Source of the DNA: Cryoendolithus antarcticus
Taxonomy: Eukaryota > Ascomycota > Dothideomycetes > Cladosporiales > Cladosporiaceae
Direction of reading: 5' to 3'
DNA: 64,000 bases
Assembly: GCA_002077065.1 (NCBI GenBank)
Contig: NAJO01000018.1
Location: 248,001-312,000 of the forward strand
Of the stretch, positions 53,740-63,402 are shown in pieces (the stretch's first letter is position 1; each line of letters starts with the position of its first letter). The notes under the pieces are model-generated. The model did no database searches. It had not been told where the DNA came from and was given only the letters and a program-made list of their open reading frames with translations. The position numbers and the translations under genes are program-made.

Positions 53740-54846
53740 TCAAGCCCAATCACTATGCCTCACCCAATTCCTCCCGCCCAAAACCCAGCACTTCCCACCC
53801 TTCAGCGCTTTCACACTATAGCATAAGCCCTCACTCTCCAGCCCCACCCACCCCGCAGCCCCGAACGTTGCGCCAACAATCCTGCTTGTGGGAAAGAAAG
53901 CGCCTTGCCTCACTAGATCTGCGCGAAGATATAAGATCGTGGCGCCTACGCTATCAAGCGGGAAAAGCTCATCGTCCTTGGAGTCCTTGATAAGTTCCGG
54001 AATCGTCTTCCGCGACTTCTCGAGGCGCGTGTAAGCTGCTTCGCGTTCTCCGTGCGGGATCGCCTCAAGTAATGTCTTCTCGTCGCGATTTAAAGCCCAT
54101 GCGTTCTTGTCGTAGTTCTCGATTTTGTGCTGCTGGCACCTCGCTGTGATTATGCCAGCTTCGGGGTTCGAGTCGGAGTGGTGCAGCATCGTCTGCACGA
54201 TCCGCGTCGACAGTTCCACGATGTCTACATCCAGCCAGAGGATGTGTTTCTCATCTCGCAGAGCCCTTGAGACCAGATAGTTCCGTAGCCCTGCTATGGC
54301 GCTGCGACGCTGGAGCTGCAGCGCTGGATCGTGGCGCGTGTCGTAGGAGAGACCGGGGATGGAGAAAGGGGAGTGCAGGTAGATGTCGACTCTCGCAAAC
54401 GGTAGCCGGTCAGTCGCCAGACGTATCTTTTCGAATTCCGAGGTTGAGGATGTGAGGAGCGCGAGAGAGACATTCGCCAGATTCAGATCCGTGGAGACAA
54501 GCAAGCCCATGAAGTCATTCGCGGTACGCGTAGTTTCGCGGAAGTCGCTGCTCCAGGATTTCGCATCTTGATTCAGCGCCAGTATCAACAGCGAGGGCTC
54601 TGAATTTGCAGTCCGTCGTCGGTAATGCTTCGTTCCATCGGCCAGAACCACCTCGCCGGCTGTTATGGCGCTAATGTCCGGCTTCGCGTAGGCATACTGT
54701 CTATGACTTCCAAAGCCCAGACAACTGCCAAAGGTTCGACAACTCCAGCTTCGTTGCCGGAATTCAAAAGTCCTGCTCAGCACCCAAGCTAGTACTAGCA
54801 AAACGATGAAGAGGAATTTGCGGCTATGCAAGACCGCACCGCGCAT
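53740..54846 (-). CDS. Anp1/Mnn9/Van1-family mannosyltransferase
   Basis: Golgi alpha-mannosyltransferase family GT62 that extends N-glycan outer chains. Single exon, 368 residues. A short cytosolic N-terminus and one signal anchor (KFLFIVLLVLAWVLS, residues 10-24) give the type II topology. SLLILALNQDAKSWSSDF, FMGLLVSTDLNLANVSLALL, LRNYLVSRAL and the metal-binding DVD in HILWLDVDIVEL (206-208) are present. VGATFGAAGWVGLESEGLCY matches the family's late conserved block. Which of Anp1, Mnn9 or Van1 it corresponds to cannot be assigned; the sequence looks diverged from all three, so it may be a filamentous-fungal paralogue. Confidence 0.88.
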   Translation of the reverse strand: MRGAVLHSRKFLFIVLLVLAWVLSRTFEFRQRSWSCRTFGSCLGFGSHRQYAYAKPDISAITAGEVVLADGTKHYRRRTANSEPSLLILALNQDAKSWSSDFRETTRTANDFMGLLVSTDLNLANVSLALLTSSTSEFEKIRLATDRLPFARVDIYLHSPFSIPGLSYDTRHDPALQLQRRSAIAGLRNYLVSRALRDEKHILWLDVDIVELSTRIVQTMLHHSDSNPEAGIITARCQQHKIENYDKNAWALNRDEKTLLEAIPHGEREAAYTRLEKSRKTIPELIKDSKDDELFPLDSVGATILYLRADLVRQGAFFPTSRIVGATFGAAGWVGLESEGLCYSVKALKGGKCWVLGGRNWVRHSDWA

Positions 54847-55273
54847 TGGAGTGGGAAGCGGGTATCAGCCCATATAATCTGGGGCACAGCACGGCTTGCG
54901 ATAGTGGAGGATACGCGTTGCATATGGGGAATTCGTGATGGCATTCCTGGGGTGCATGGAACAATGGAACGATCAGATGGAAGCGGAAAGGAGTCCGCCA
55001 AGGCGAGATGCCGCGCCTCGCCACGGAAGTGGCGATGGTGTTTCAGCCTACCAATAGCGGTGGTAAGGTCATCATTGAACATCACACGCGTGTAAATCAC
55101 CTCAAGACGCGCGAATCTGTAAGAGATGATATCGCGAATACTGAGTGGGCGTCCGACGCCTCGATTGCTGAGAACATTTCGCGCTTGGCGCTGATGTTGA
55201 CTTTATGTTGTCATATATTCAATCTATTCCATTCGAGATTACACAATTCGGGAATTGCGTCCCCTTAGCAGTA
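54847..55273. other. Intergenic region between the Anp1-family gene and histidine phosphatase
   Basis: About 430 bases. Nothing recognised. Confidence 0.4.
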
Positions 55274-56499
55274 CTACAGCCTATACCCCGTCGGCGCTGC
55301 CATGACTCCAGTCGGCAGCCCAGTGCCCCTGATCCCGCCCGTACTACACACACATCCCTGCGCAACCCCACTCGAGCTCGTTATGGGCGGGCCATTCGTG
55401 CAGTAAGTGCTCGTCGTGAACGCAATCGTACTAGTAGCATTCGAGTACGGTAGGAACTCTCCCTTGACCAGCACCGGGATAACGGCTCCCGTACTCAGCG
55501 AAAACGTCTTGTGCCCAAGCACGCGCAGCAAGCTGGCGATCTCGCCCGAGTGCGAAGTCACTGAGATCCAGGTGTGGTCGTCCTGCGCGAAGACCTGGTC
55601 CAGCGCCTTCTTGGAGCGGATGTCCTGTGCTGGCGCGGGCTCGGCTGTGATGCCAGTCCAGTACGGATCGACTTGTGCGAAGCCAGGCTCGAACTTGTAA
55701 GTTGGGAATCGGGCAGCGATCACTGACTTGTTGCTGCGGTGGTCGCAGGTATGCGTGCTGATGCCTTCGCGGAAGAACTCCTTGATGGTCGGGACGAAGG
55801 GGTAGTAGTGTGGGAGGGCGAGATCGGAGAAAGTTATGTTGGCTGTGCGGGTGCAGCGGGTTAGAGGGGAGGTGTAGTATGATTGCGGGTACGGCGTCTT
55901 CTGGACGGCGATTTCGGACTTCCAGAAGGCATTGGCGATTTGAGCCTGCTTGATGCCGGGAGCCGTGAGGTCAGCGTCCTCCCAGGAGACGGTGGCGTTG
56001 CCTGTTAGCTCACTCCACCAACACTTGAGAAGTCAGTCAGTCTGGTTCGTGAAACGGTCACTCTGCTATGGGAGGCTTACATTCCAAGCCGGCGTCCCAT
56101 AGTACGTCTCTGCAGCATTATGAAATCCCTCCCCATGCCTCCCAAGCCAGAAGACCTTGTACACCGTGTTCAGCGGTGCATTAGCATTCAGCGAGTTGAC
56201 CACGCTGGCAAATCGCTGCCAATCCGTAAGATTGCCACAGCTGCCGCCGGTGAAGTTGCTCTTCAGGCCAAAGTTCGTGGCAGTCTGGGCAGAGCGTTAG
56301 TATCGGTGCTAAATAGGCAGGCCGTGGGACCTACGTAGTCGAAAGTCGAAGCGTTTGTCGAAGCATCGTCCTGCAGGAAGTAGCCCGTCACCGTGCTGTA
56401 CTTCGTGTAGCCAGACGTGGATGTGCTCTTAGTGCTATCTAGTGTAGCGGCGTGCACGCCATAGAGGGCTGCCACGAAGAGGAAAGTAGCCTTGAGCAT
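55274..56499 (-). CDS. Secreted phosphoglycerate-mutase-like histidine phosphatase
   Basis: Exons 56499-56335, 56284-56081 and 56023-55274 (introns 50 and 57 bases, both phase 0) give 372 residues. A signal peptide MLKATFLFVAALYGVHA is visible. The catalytic RHG motif is in YKVFWLGRHGEGFHNAAETY, and the second part of the active site is in YYTSPLTRCTRTANITF; the late His is in ISVTSHSGEIASLLRVLG. This is the fungal Pmu1-like branch of histidine phosphatases (branch 1), which are usually cytosolic, so the secretory signal is notable. Substrate unknown. N-glycosylation sites (NFT, NLT, NAT, NIT) are frequent, consistent with export. Confidence 0.85.
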
Positions 56500-57043
56500 C
56501 TTGTCTTGAAGGATACAACGGAAAGAGGAAGGCGGATCGATGAACCAGACTTTTGGTCCTTTGACCTACCTTTCTTATTCAGTTCACTCGCTGGGACCTA
56601 GAGGATCGTCGTCACGTCAGACGGCACGCAGTAGCAAAATGGACGAATCCTGACATCGCAATGCTGATTGAAGAAGCGTCGGTTCCTGCATGACGAAGGC
56701 GAGGTAGAGGAAGTCGACGTGTCGCCATTGGCCACTCGATCCGCCACGTGCGTGCCAAGATTTGACTTTGACCTTGCGATGGAGGTGCACAGTGGGAGGT
56801 TGTAACTTCAGTTTACGGAAATGTTGGAAGAATAATAGCACCAGCGTGGAATGAAGTTTTGGGTGTAATGCTATCGTAGAGAAGCTCACATCTAGCCATG
56901 CGCAGTGCAGCTGTCGCTAGCCCTCAGCTTTCACCAACATCCTGGCCATCTCATGACATTCATGCACGCATCCTCGTCTTCCTCATGCGGTATACGCTCA
57001 TGCAACATCGTGCTCGCAGCAGTAGACACAACGCTTGTTGCAT
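56500..57043. other. Intergenic region downstream of eEF1B-gamma
   Basis: About 540 bases. Contains the upstream region of the phosphatase and the 3' flank of eEF1B-gamma. No supported frame. Confidence 0.4.
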
Positions 57044-58648
57044 CTACTTGAACTGCTTCCCATCAGCCCACTCGAACTTCTTGCCCTCAACCTCGATGGG
57101 CTTGTCCCAACTCCACATGTCATCCACAAACTCCTTGTCCTCCTTGCTGCTCGGGTCCAACTTGGTGAACTCATAGCTGTCGACATCCGGCGCTACGTCG
57201 AACGCAGGAAGCGCCTCTTGACCACGCACAACGAAGGCACCCTTCACGATGCTGTCGTTGGCGGTGCCGAAGACTGACGCGCACCCGAAGAGGTACTTGC
57301 GCGAGCCCTCGAGGCGGTTGAAGAAGCCGCCGACGAGGTTGGAGGACATGAAGGTCTGGGTGAGCTCCTCGTTGTACTTGTAGTCGACTCTCCAGATGCT
57401 GTACTCGTCGAATTTGCAGTTCTCCCAGAACCAGGGAAGGGCGACTTCACGCGTCTCCTCGTTGGAGTATTTGCGCTTCCTATTATGTTCGTCAGTGCAC
57501 TGGTGCTATCGCTGCACGATATAAAGTGTGACTCACCAGTCGTCAAGCACGAATGTGGCCTTCGGCAGAGACTCGAGCGGGTGCTTCGCCTTGGGAGCAG
57601 CCGGCGCCTCATCCTCCTCCTCCTCATCGTCCTTGACCTCCTTCTTCTTCTCCTGCTTCTTCGGCTGCTCCTTAGGCGCAGCCTTAGGCTTGTCATCCTT
57701 CTCCTTCTTTGGCGGCTGGTTGGCAATGGCAGTCTCGACCATCTCGGTCTTCTCCACAACGGCCTTGTAAATATCCTGGTTGGTGATGGTCTCGAACCAT
57801 CGGGTGGTGTGGGGATGCTCGCTGCGCCATGCCTTGTCGAAGACGAATTGGAAACCACGCGACATAAGACCGGCGGTGAAGACGTCGGCGAGAGTCAGGC
57901 GCTCACCGACGAGGTATGTGTTGACGAGGAAGTGGGACTCGTAGACCGAGATGTTGGTGGCGGTGGTCTTCTGGGCGTCGTCGATGTTCTTCTTGTTGTA
58001 CGGGTCACGGCCGATGAGGGGACGGAACCAGGCGCCGAGACCAGGGAGGAGCTCAGAGTTGGCGAAGGACATCCAGCGGAGGATGCTGGCGTAGTCCTGC
58101 TTGGTCTTGCCGAGGAGAGTGGTCTTCTCATTTTGGGAGGTCACTGCAGAGATGATAAGTAGTGGTTCACTTGCTCCCATCCTGCTCTCAATCTCGTAAT
58201 CCTCTTCATGCTGTCAGAGTGTGAATAAGTCTCAACAATAGTCTTCAGACAGGGATAACTGTATATGTGAATAATTCTCATCATTGCATGCGAAGTGCCT
58301 TTCACGTTCAATCACCTAGACTTTCGAACACTTACAGTAGATAGCAATGGCAATGCACTCAGTGAGCACATAGCCGTCGGATCCCTCGAAGGTAGGGACT
58401 TTGCCGAGCTCGTTGAGCTTCTTGTACTCTTCGCTCACGCCTTTTGCGGGCTCAGTGTGGACGTTCTCAAGCTCGAGGCCGTTCGCCTTGGCAACAGCGG
58501 CGATAGCAGTGGTGCGAGGGTTGCCCTGTAGAAAGAGAAGGAATTGTCAGCACATATGTACATGTTGCCAGTGGAAGAAAGGGATTGATCAGTGGGGCAT
58601 GTGCTTCGAGGAACATACTGGGTAGGAATAGATCTTGCCAAACGCCAT
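57044..58648 (-). CDS. Translation elongation factor eEF1B gamma subunit
   Basis: Structural subunit of the eEF1B GTP-exchange complex. Exons 58648-58619, 58525-58336, 58143-57537 and 57479-57044 (introns 93, 192 and 57 bases) give 420 residues. The first exon is only 30 bases (MAFGKIYSYP). A glutathione-S-transferase-like N-terminal half follows (TTAIAAVAKANGLELENV, GKVPTFEGSDGYVLTECIA, NTYLVGERLTLADVF). A Lys/Glu/Pro-rich hinge lies at about 215-260. The eEF1G C-terminal domain closes the protein (ATFVLDDWKRKYSNEE, WRVDYKYNEEL, MWSWDKPIEVEGKKFEWADG). Longer introns near the 5' end are usual in highly expressed fungal translation genes. The uS9m gene diverges 253 bases away. Confidence 0.95.
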
Positions 58649-58901
58649 GACTGTGGAATTACGGTGGATGTAATGCGCGTGTACTTTGCCTTCGTTGGCT
58701 GTGTGGGAGTACTATGAGGGAGGAGCGAGATGGTGGGTATGAGTATGGGTAGTCAGGTGGGCTGCTGTTCGCAACAACGAACAGAATTTCTAGCGGAAGG
58801 GTCATAGCTTTAACCAGACTCCGAAAGCCTTGGCACTCGAAGACCTCCGTCAAGCATTGTCGACCAGACGTTTGCGCTGCAGCACATCTGAAGGCACGAC
58901 G
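58649..58901. promoter_or_regulatory. Shared upstream region of eEF1B-gamma and uS9m
   Basis: A 253-base gap between two divergent translation genes, one cytosolic and one mitochondrial. It contains the inverted sequence GTTCG-CAACAA-CGAAC at about 58767-58783. Promoter function is inferred only from gene orientation; no known factor site is claimed. Confidence 0.35.
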
Positions 58902-59873
58902 ATGGAGACACCCCTCATTCGCGCCGGCTTCCGCCGCGCCATCAGCTCCTCTCGCCCGCCCACTCGAAGACGAACGCTCGCTCTCCAATCCCGCTCCCTC
59001 GCGACGCACCGCGACAACACCCCCTCCGAATCTTTCTCCGCCGCCCCTCCAATCCGCTTCAACTCCTCCCCTGACCAGTTCGCCCGGCGCAGTCCACCCT
59101 CTCGCCTTCAAGCATCCACAGATTCCCGCGTACCGCTTCTTTCCCGGATACGAATCCTCCCCGCGTCCCCATCCTACTTCACAGCAACGCCAACCTACAC
59201 AGACGACCTGTTGCACCTTTCATCATTATTACGGAAGCATCAACTTCTACCGCAGGCACCGCCTGAGCAGACGGAAGCGGTAGCCTGGAAGACCTGGGCG
59301 CAATACAAGTCTGAAGTCGACGAACCTGTGCGAGAGACTCGCTATGCTCGGCTGCTAGGCCTGATAAAACGACTAAACAACATCCACCCGGCGCTCAAAC
59401 CGGTCGAAGTCTCGGAATCATTGGAGAGATTCAAGCGAACAGTGCAACCTTTCCTCAATAAACCCAAATCAATCACTGTCGATGACTTCGGCCGCGCCCG
59501 AGCCGTAGGCCGCCGGAAAACCTCCTCCGCTTCAGTATACCTCGTGCCCGGTGACGGGGCAGCGCGAGTGAATGGACAATCATTAACAGAGTATTTCGGG
59601 CGACTGCACGATCGAGAAAGCGCTGTCTGGCCGCTGAAAGCTACGGAGCGATTAGACCGGTACAATGTCTGGGCTGTGGCGCAAGGGGGCGGTACAACTG
59701 GGCAGGCTGAGGCTGTGATGCTCGGGGTGAGCAAGGCATTATTAGCACATGAGCCGGGGTTGAAGCCTGCGTTGCGCCGGGCAGGGGTGGTGACGCGGGA
59801 TGTGAGGGAGGTAGAGAGGAAGAAGCCAGGACATGTCAAGGCGAGGAAGATGCCGGCTTGGGTTAAGCGGTAG
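58902..59873 (+). CDS. mrps9: Mitochondrial small-subunit ribosomal protein uS9m
   Basis: Single exon, 323 residues from the ATG at 58902; the frame is open upstream but only with a TTG. The N-terminal 70 residues are Arg/Ser-rich with almost no acid, a mitochondrial presequence. The C-terminal 130 residues are ribosomal protein S9: GRARAVGRRKTSSASVYLVP, GAARVNGQSLTEYFGRLHDR, RYNVWAVAQGGGTTGQAEAV, MLGVSKALL and the basic end VERKKPGHVKARKMPAWVKR. In S9 that tail reaches the ribosomal P-site. The middle part (TWAQYKSEVDEPVRETRYAR) is the usual fungal mitochondrial extension. Confidence 0.95.
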   Translation: METPLIRAGFRRAISSSRPPTRRRTLALQSRSLATHRDNTPSESFSAAPPIRFNSSPDQFARRSPPSRLQASTDSRVPLLSRIRILPASPSYFTATPTYTDDLLHLSSLLRKHQLLPQAPPEQTEAVAWKTWAQYKSEVDEPVRETRYARLLGLIKRLNNIHPALKPVEVSESLERFKRTVQPFLNKPKSITVDDFGRARAVGRRKTSSASVYLVPGDGAARVNGQSLTEYFGRLHDRESAVWPLKATERLDRYNVWAVAQGGGTTGQAEAVMLGVSKALLAHEPGLKPALRRAGVVTRDVREVERKKPGHVKARKMPAWVKR

Positions 59874-60326
59874 ACAGGGAGTTGTGCCATGACTATGTAC
59901 AAAAATTCGATTACAGAAGCGCATGTTATGTACCAATACCCTCAGTGATCTTATCGCAATTTTGTCAAAGGTGCCCATGAACTTTTCGTCGATACAACAT
60001 CAGCGAACATCGTAAGTTCGAGACCATCTAGATCTTATCGACCCAGGCGAGTCGTCCCTGTACCGTGAGCTAGATGACGGAAGATCCCAGACACCTCATG
60101 GGAGCCATTGGATCGTACATTTCTGCAAGCAATCCCTTGAACATCTGTCGGGGTGATCAGTATGGATCCAGCCGAACAGAAGACATAGTAGCGATAGGAG
60201 TGCAGGCACATCAGAAGGAACAAATTGGATAATTTGGAATGTCATTGTAGATCCGGTTTTAACGATTTTGAATCTCATCATTGCAATGGTGCGGGAAAAG
60301 TAGCAGAAGATGACTCACGTACCTTG
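59874..60326. other. Intergenic region between uS9m and permease 3
   Basis: About 450 bases between convergent genes. Nothing recognised. Confidence 0.4.
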
Positions 60327-62076
60327 TCAAGCGTCTTCCCCGTACTTCTTATCACTCCCCTCCTGACTCGCCATCTCAGGTCCGCCGAAAATCGCATCCT
60401 CTCTCGTATGAGCGGCAGTCAGAACAGTGTCGTTGAGGTCAAGCTTGGGCCCGGTGTAGTTCTTCCGCCCGTCGACGAACCACTGGATCATGCTGATGAT
60501 GAGCACGATCAAGAATGCGACAATGCAGTAGTTCATACTGCTGCCCGTGACGGGCAGATCCGGTGGGAAGACGAACAGCACGGTCGTGACTATCACGAAC
60601 GCGATTCCCAGGAGGTTGGCGAACCAAGCGAATGGCTCGGGGAGCTTGAAGTGTCGCGTGGCAGGCAGCATGCGTCGACCGCGGAGGCAGTTGATGGCGA
60701 CTGGCATGGCGTATGTGATTCCGAGGGCTACCACCGAAGCGGAGACGATTGCGTTGAAGGCTGAGGTGCTGCCAAGAAAGATGCAGCCAAAGATGACAAC
60801 AATCAGGCTTGTGGCGCAGAGGGAGTTCAGCGGGATGTTGAGACTGCCGTGTACGCGGGAGAAGTAGCGGGAGAAGGGGAGACCTTTGTCGCGGGCGAAA
60901 GCTGTGAAGGGTGAGCGAAACGATCGACAGTTGCACTGGACCAACCCACCATAGTTCATGCGGCTCGAGGTCGTAAGGATCGAGATGCCTGCAAACAGTA
61001 GACAGATCAAAGGAAAGATCAGCAGACAGACAGTCCCTGCTCGGCTGCTGGTGGCGTTGAGGAGGATCTGCCCGAGTGGCCCGAAAGGTGAACTGACAAC
61101 GTCTTCCACGTTCCCGGCGACGAACAGGAGACACATCAAGAAGATGAACCCCGTGAATAATCCGATTGCCACGCAGTATATCATGATCTGTGACGGATTA
61201 GCACTCTGTGCCTCGTCCTGTGGAGAGAAGCACTTGCCTTCGGACCCTCGACAGCAGGATTCGGTATCTCCTCAATCATGTGTGCGCACGCGTCGAAACC
61301 CGTCAAACCCAGAGCGCCCTGTAGAAGTCCAAGAAGCCAGGCGACACCATCGGGCCATCCGGTCTCGTTGAGGAAGCCCGTGAACACAAACTTTGCAGAA
61401 CTATAGTCGGGCGAGGCGCAAGCCAGCACCGTAATGGAGATGATCACAAATCCGGATATTGACCAGATGATCGCAGTCTTGTTCACCAGCGGAATGACTT
61501 TGTTCCCAAACGCATTGACGAGGAAAGCGACGAGATTGTACCCAATGTAGATCAGGAACTGATGCCATCGCTGGGGCTCGTAGGAAGCGTTATACATCGG
61601 TATGATGCCAATGATCAGCTGAGATCCGAGCAGTCCAGCAGTGGCAGTTAGAGCTATCCAGCCAAAGCAGTTGATCCAGCCGCAAGTCCATGACAAGATA
61701 GGGATCCATTTCGGCCAGCTCACGACGGCGACCCAGTGATACTGGCCACCTGCTGTCGGGTACGCGCTCAAGAACTCGGCCAAGGAGGCAGCGAGGCAGA
61801 GATTACAGATACCTGCGGTCACGAGACTGTGAAGTGTCAGGACATGTCGCTCGGTGCTGAGACATTTGAGCGAACTTACCCCCAGAGCACCGAAGTCGAG
61901 CCTCCGCTAGGCAGCGCCAGAGAGAGTGAAGCCGACAATGCCGTCCACGAGTTCAGAATCGGGAAAGCCAAACCTAACATAGACAATGGGCTGAAGTGGC
62001 GCGTCAGCTCTTGCTTGTGGCCCAAAGTCGCGAGATGTGCATCGTCTGCAACGACGCTATTGTGTCTGCGCGCCAT
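60327..62076 (-). CDS. Amino-acid/GABA permease, APC superfamily (copy 3)
   Basis: Exons 62076-61880, 61826-61238, 61187-60950 and 60901-60327 (introns 53, 50 and 48 bases) give 532 residues. The second intron begins with GCAAGT after AAG and ends CACAG, a GC-AG intron that joins NPAVEGPK to IMIYCVAIGLF. Other family blocks are LWGLVTAGICNLCLAASLAE, TAGGQYHWVAVVSWPKW, HMIEEIPNPAVEG, TSSRMNYAFARDKGLPFSRY and the C-terminal KNYTGPKLDL. About twelve membrane segments. The start at 62076 is followed by polar sequence and LTRHFSPLSMLGLAFPI, the usual entry to segment 1. Substrate not assignable. Confidence 0.92.
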
Positions 62077-62867
62077 GGCTAATATTTGTGGCGCGCCGAA
62101 CAAGTCCTTGCAGTGTCAAAGTCTCAAGCGACATGTCGTGCGGGTTCGCGTGGCCCTGACATGCGGAGGTCACGCCCTGCGACGTCGGTGTTACACTTTG
62201 ACTCCAGGCATGCGGGCAGATCATGCAGGAAATAAGCCGCGCGCCGCCGGTGTCATAGCGGATGATTGCCTATCATCAGCCCGGCCATAGACACGCAAGC
62301 GAAACCAGTGACTTAGTAGCGTTTGTCATAATCTTCGCCATGTTCTGGACTAAAATGATAGGATGGAAAAGTTTCCCTTCGAAGTGCAAGCAAAATCGAG
62401 CATTCGCATCCACCTTCTCAAAATGCTTCCAAAATGCTTGTTTTGAGTCTTGGCTTCACCAAGCTGATCCTCGCGAGTCAGGAAAGAATTGTAAGCTGAG
62501 GCGCGTCGTTGCATAGGCAGCAATATGCACAGCCTCCATCATCAAGGCTATGCAGCGATGAAGAGAAGAGACCTGGAGATCTCGTTCTTGCGATTGCCTA
62601 TCGCTCACTTCTTGTTATCTAGCACTTCTCTGTCAAGTTCTCGACAGGCTGCAACTAATGTGCCTTCGCTGCGTTTGTCACGAAACCACACCTGCCATTA
62701 TCACAGCATATGGACACTAGAGGCTTGTGACAGCATGCCTAGCCACCTGGTGTATCGTAGCATAAAGGACCTGGAGTATCGCAGGGTCAGGTGTTCGTCG
62801 GCCTGATCTAAGCGCGCAGCGATAAATCTGTTCAGGTGAAGGAACGAACAAAAGAATTCCTTTAGCC
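62077..62867. other. Intergenic region upstream of permease 3
   Basis: About 790 bases. It holds small A/T-rich patches near 62340-62470 with the repeated word CAAAATGCTT. No supported gene. Confidence 0.4.
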
Positions 62868-62960
62868 ATGGACACTTCACCTCTATCTGAGCTTCCTCAG
62901 GAGCTGCTCGACATCATCTGTGAATACGCACTGATCGACGACGAGCCAATCAGCCTATGA
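62868..62960 (+). pseudogene. F-box protein remnant
   Basis: The first 30 codons read MDTSPLSELPQELLDIICEY followed by ALIDDEPISL, the usual opening of a filamentous-fungal F-box protein (leucine-rich LPxELLxxIxxYxL), and then a TGA. Downstream, fragments in other frames such as LLHTCSAMRAKAHRLL (from about 63006) resemble the next conserved part of such proteins. This suggests a gene broken by a stop and shifts. The opening is clear; the downstream remnant is tentative. Confidence 0.5.
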
Positions 62961-63402
62961 ATCCCAGAGCACGCCTTACGCCGTTGTACTGCACGACCCC
63001 ATCCAACCGGCTTGTTGCACACATGTAGTGCTATGCGGGCCAAGGCTCATAGACTCTTGCTCTACACGCTCTGGGAGCGACCACTGCTCTTTGTACGACA
63101 CACCTGGAGATGCGCCTTGATAATAACCAGCTTATACGCGGCACAAAGCTGCACAAATTGCGGCTGTGAGCCAATCCAGCCTGTGGCAATTGAAACGCAG
63201 CCTGGTACCTGGAGTAATCGTGCATGATCTACTGAGCGACGCGGGGATTCGCCATTACAGACTTTGTCAGTACTCTCACCTGCAGGTCAGCGAGTTAATT
63301 GAAATCTATCGTTGAGCACCGCAATCTGCGTTTACGGCAGACTTGTGCATCGATCAGCCCTACTCTCAGCAACGCGCGCCAGCTCTTGGTCCTGCCAATA
63401 AA
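62961..63402. other. Region between the F-box remnant and the P450 gene
   Basis: About 440 bases that probably contain decayed F-box gene sequence in several frames. Nothing intact. Confidence 0.35.
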
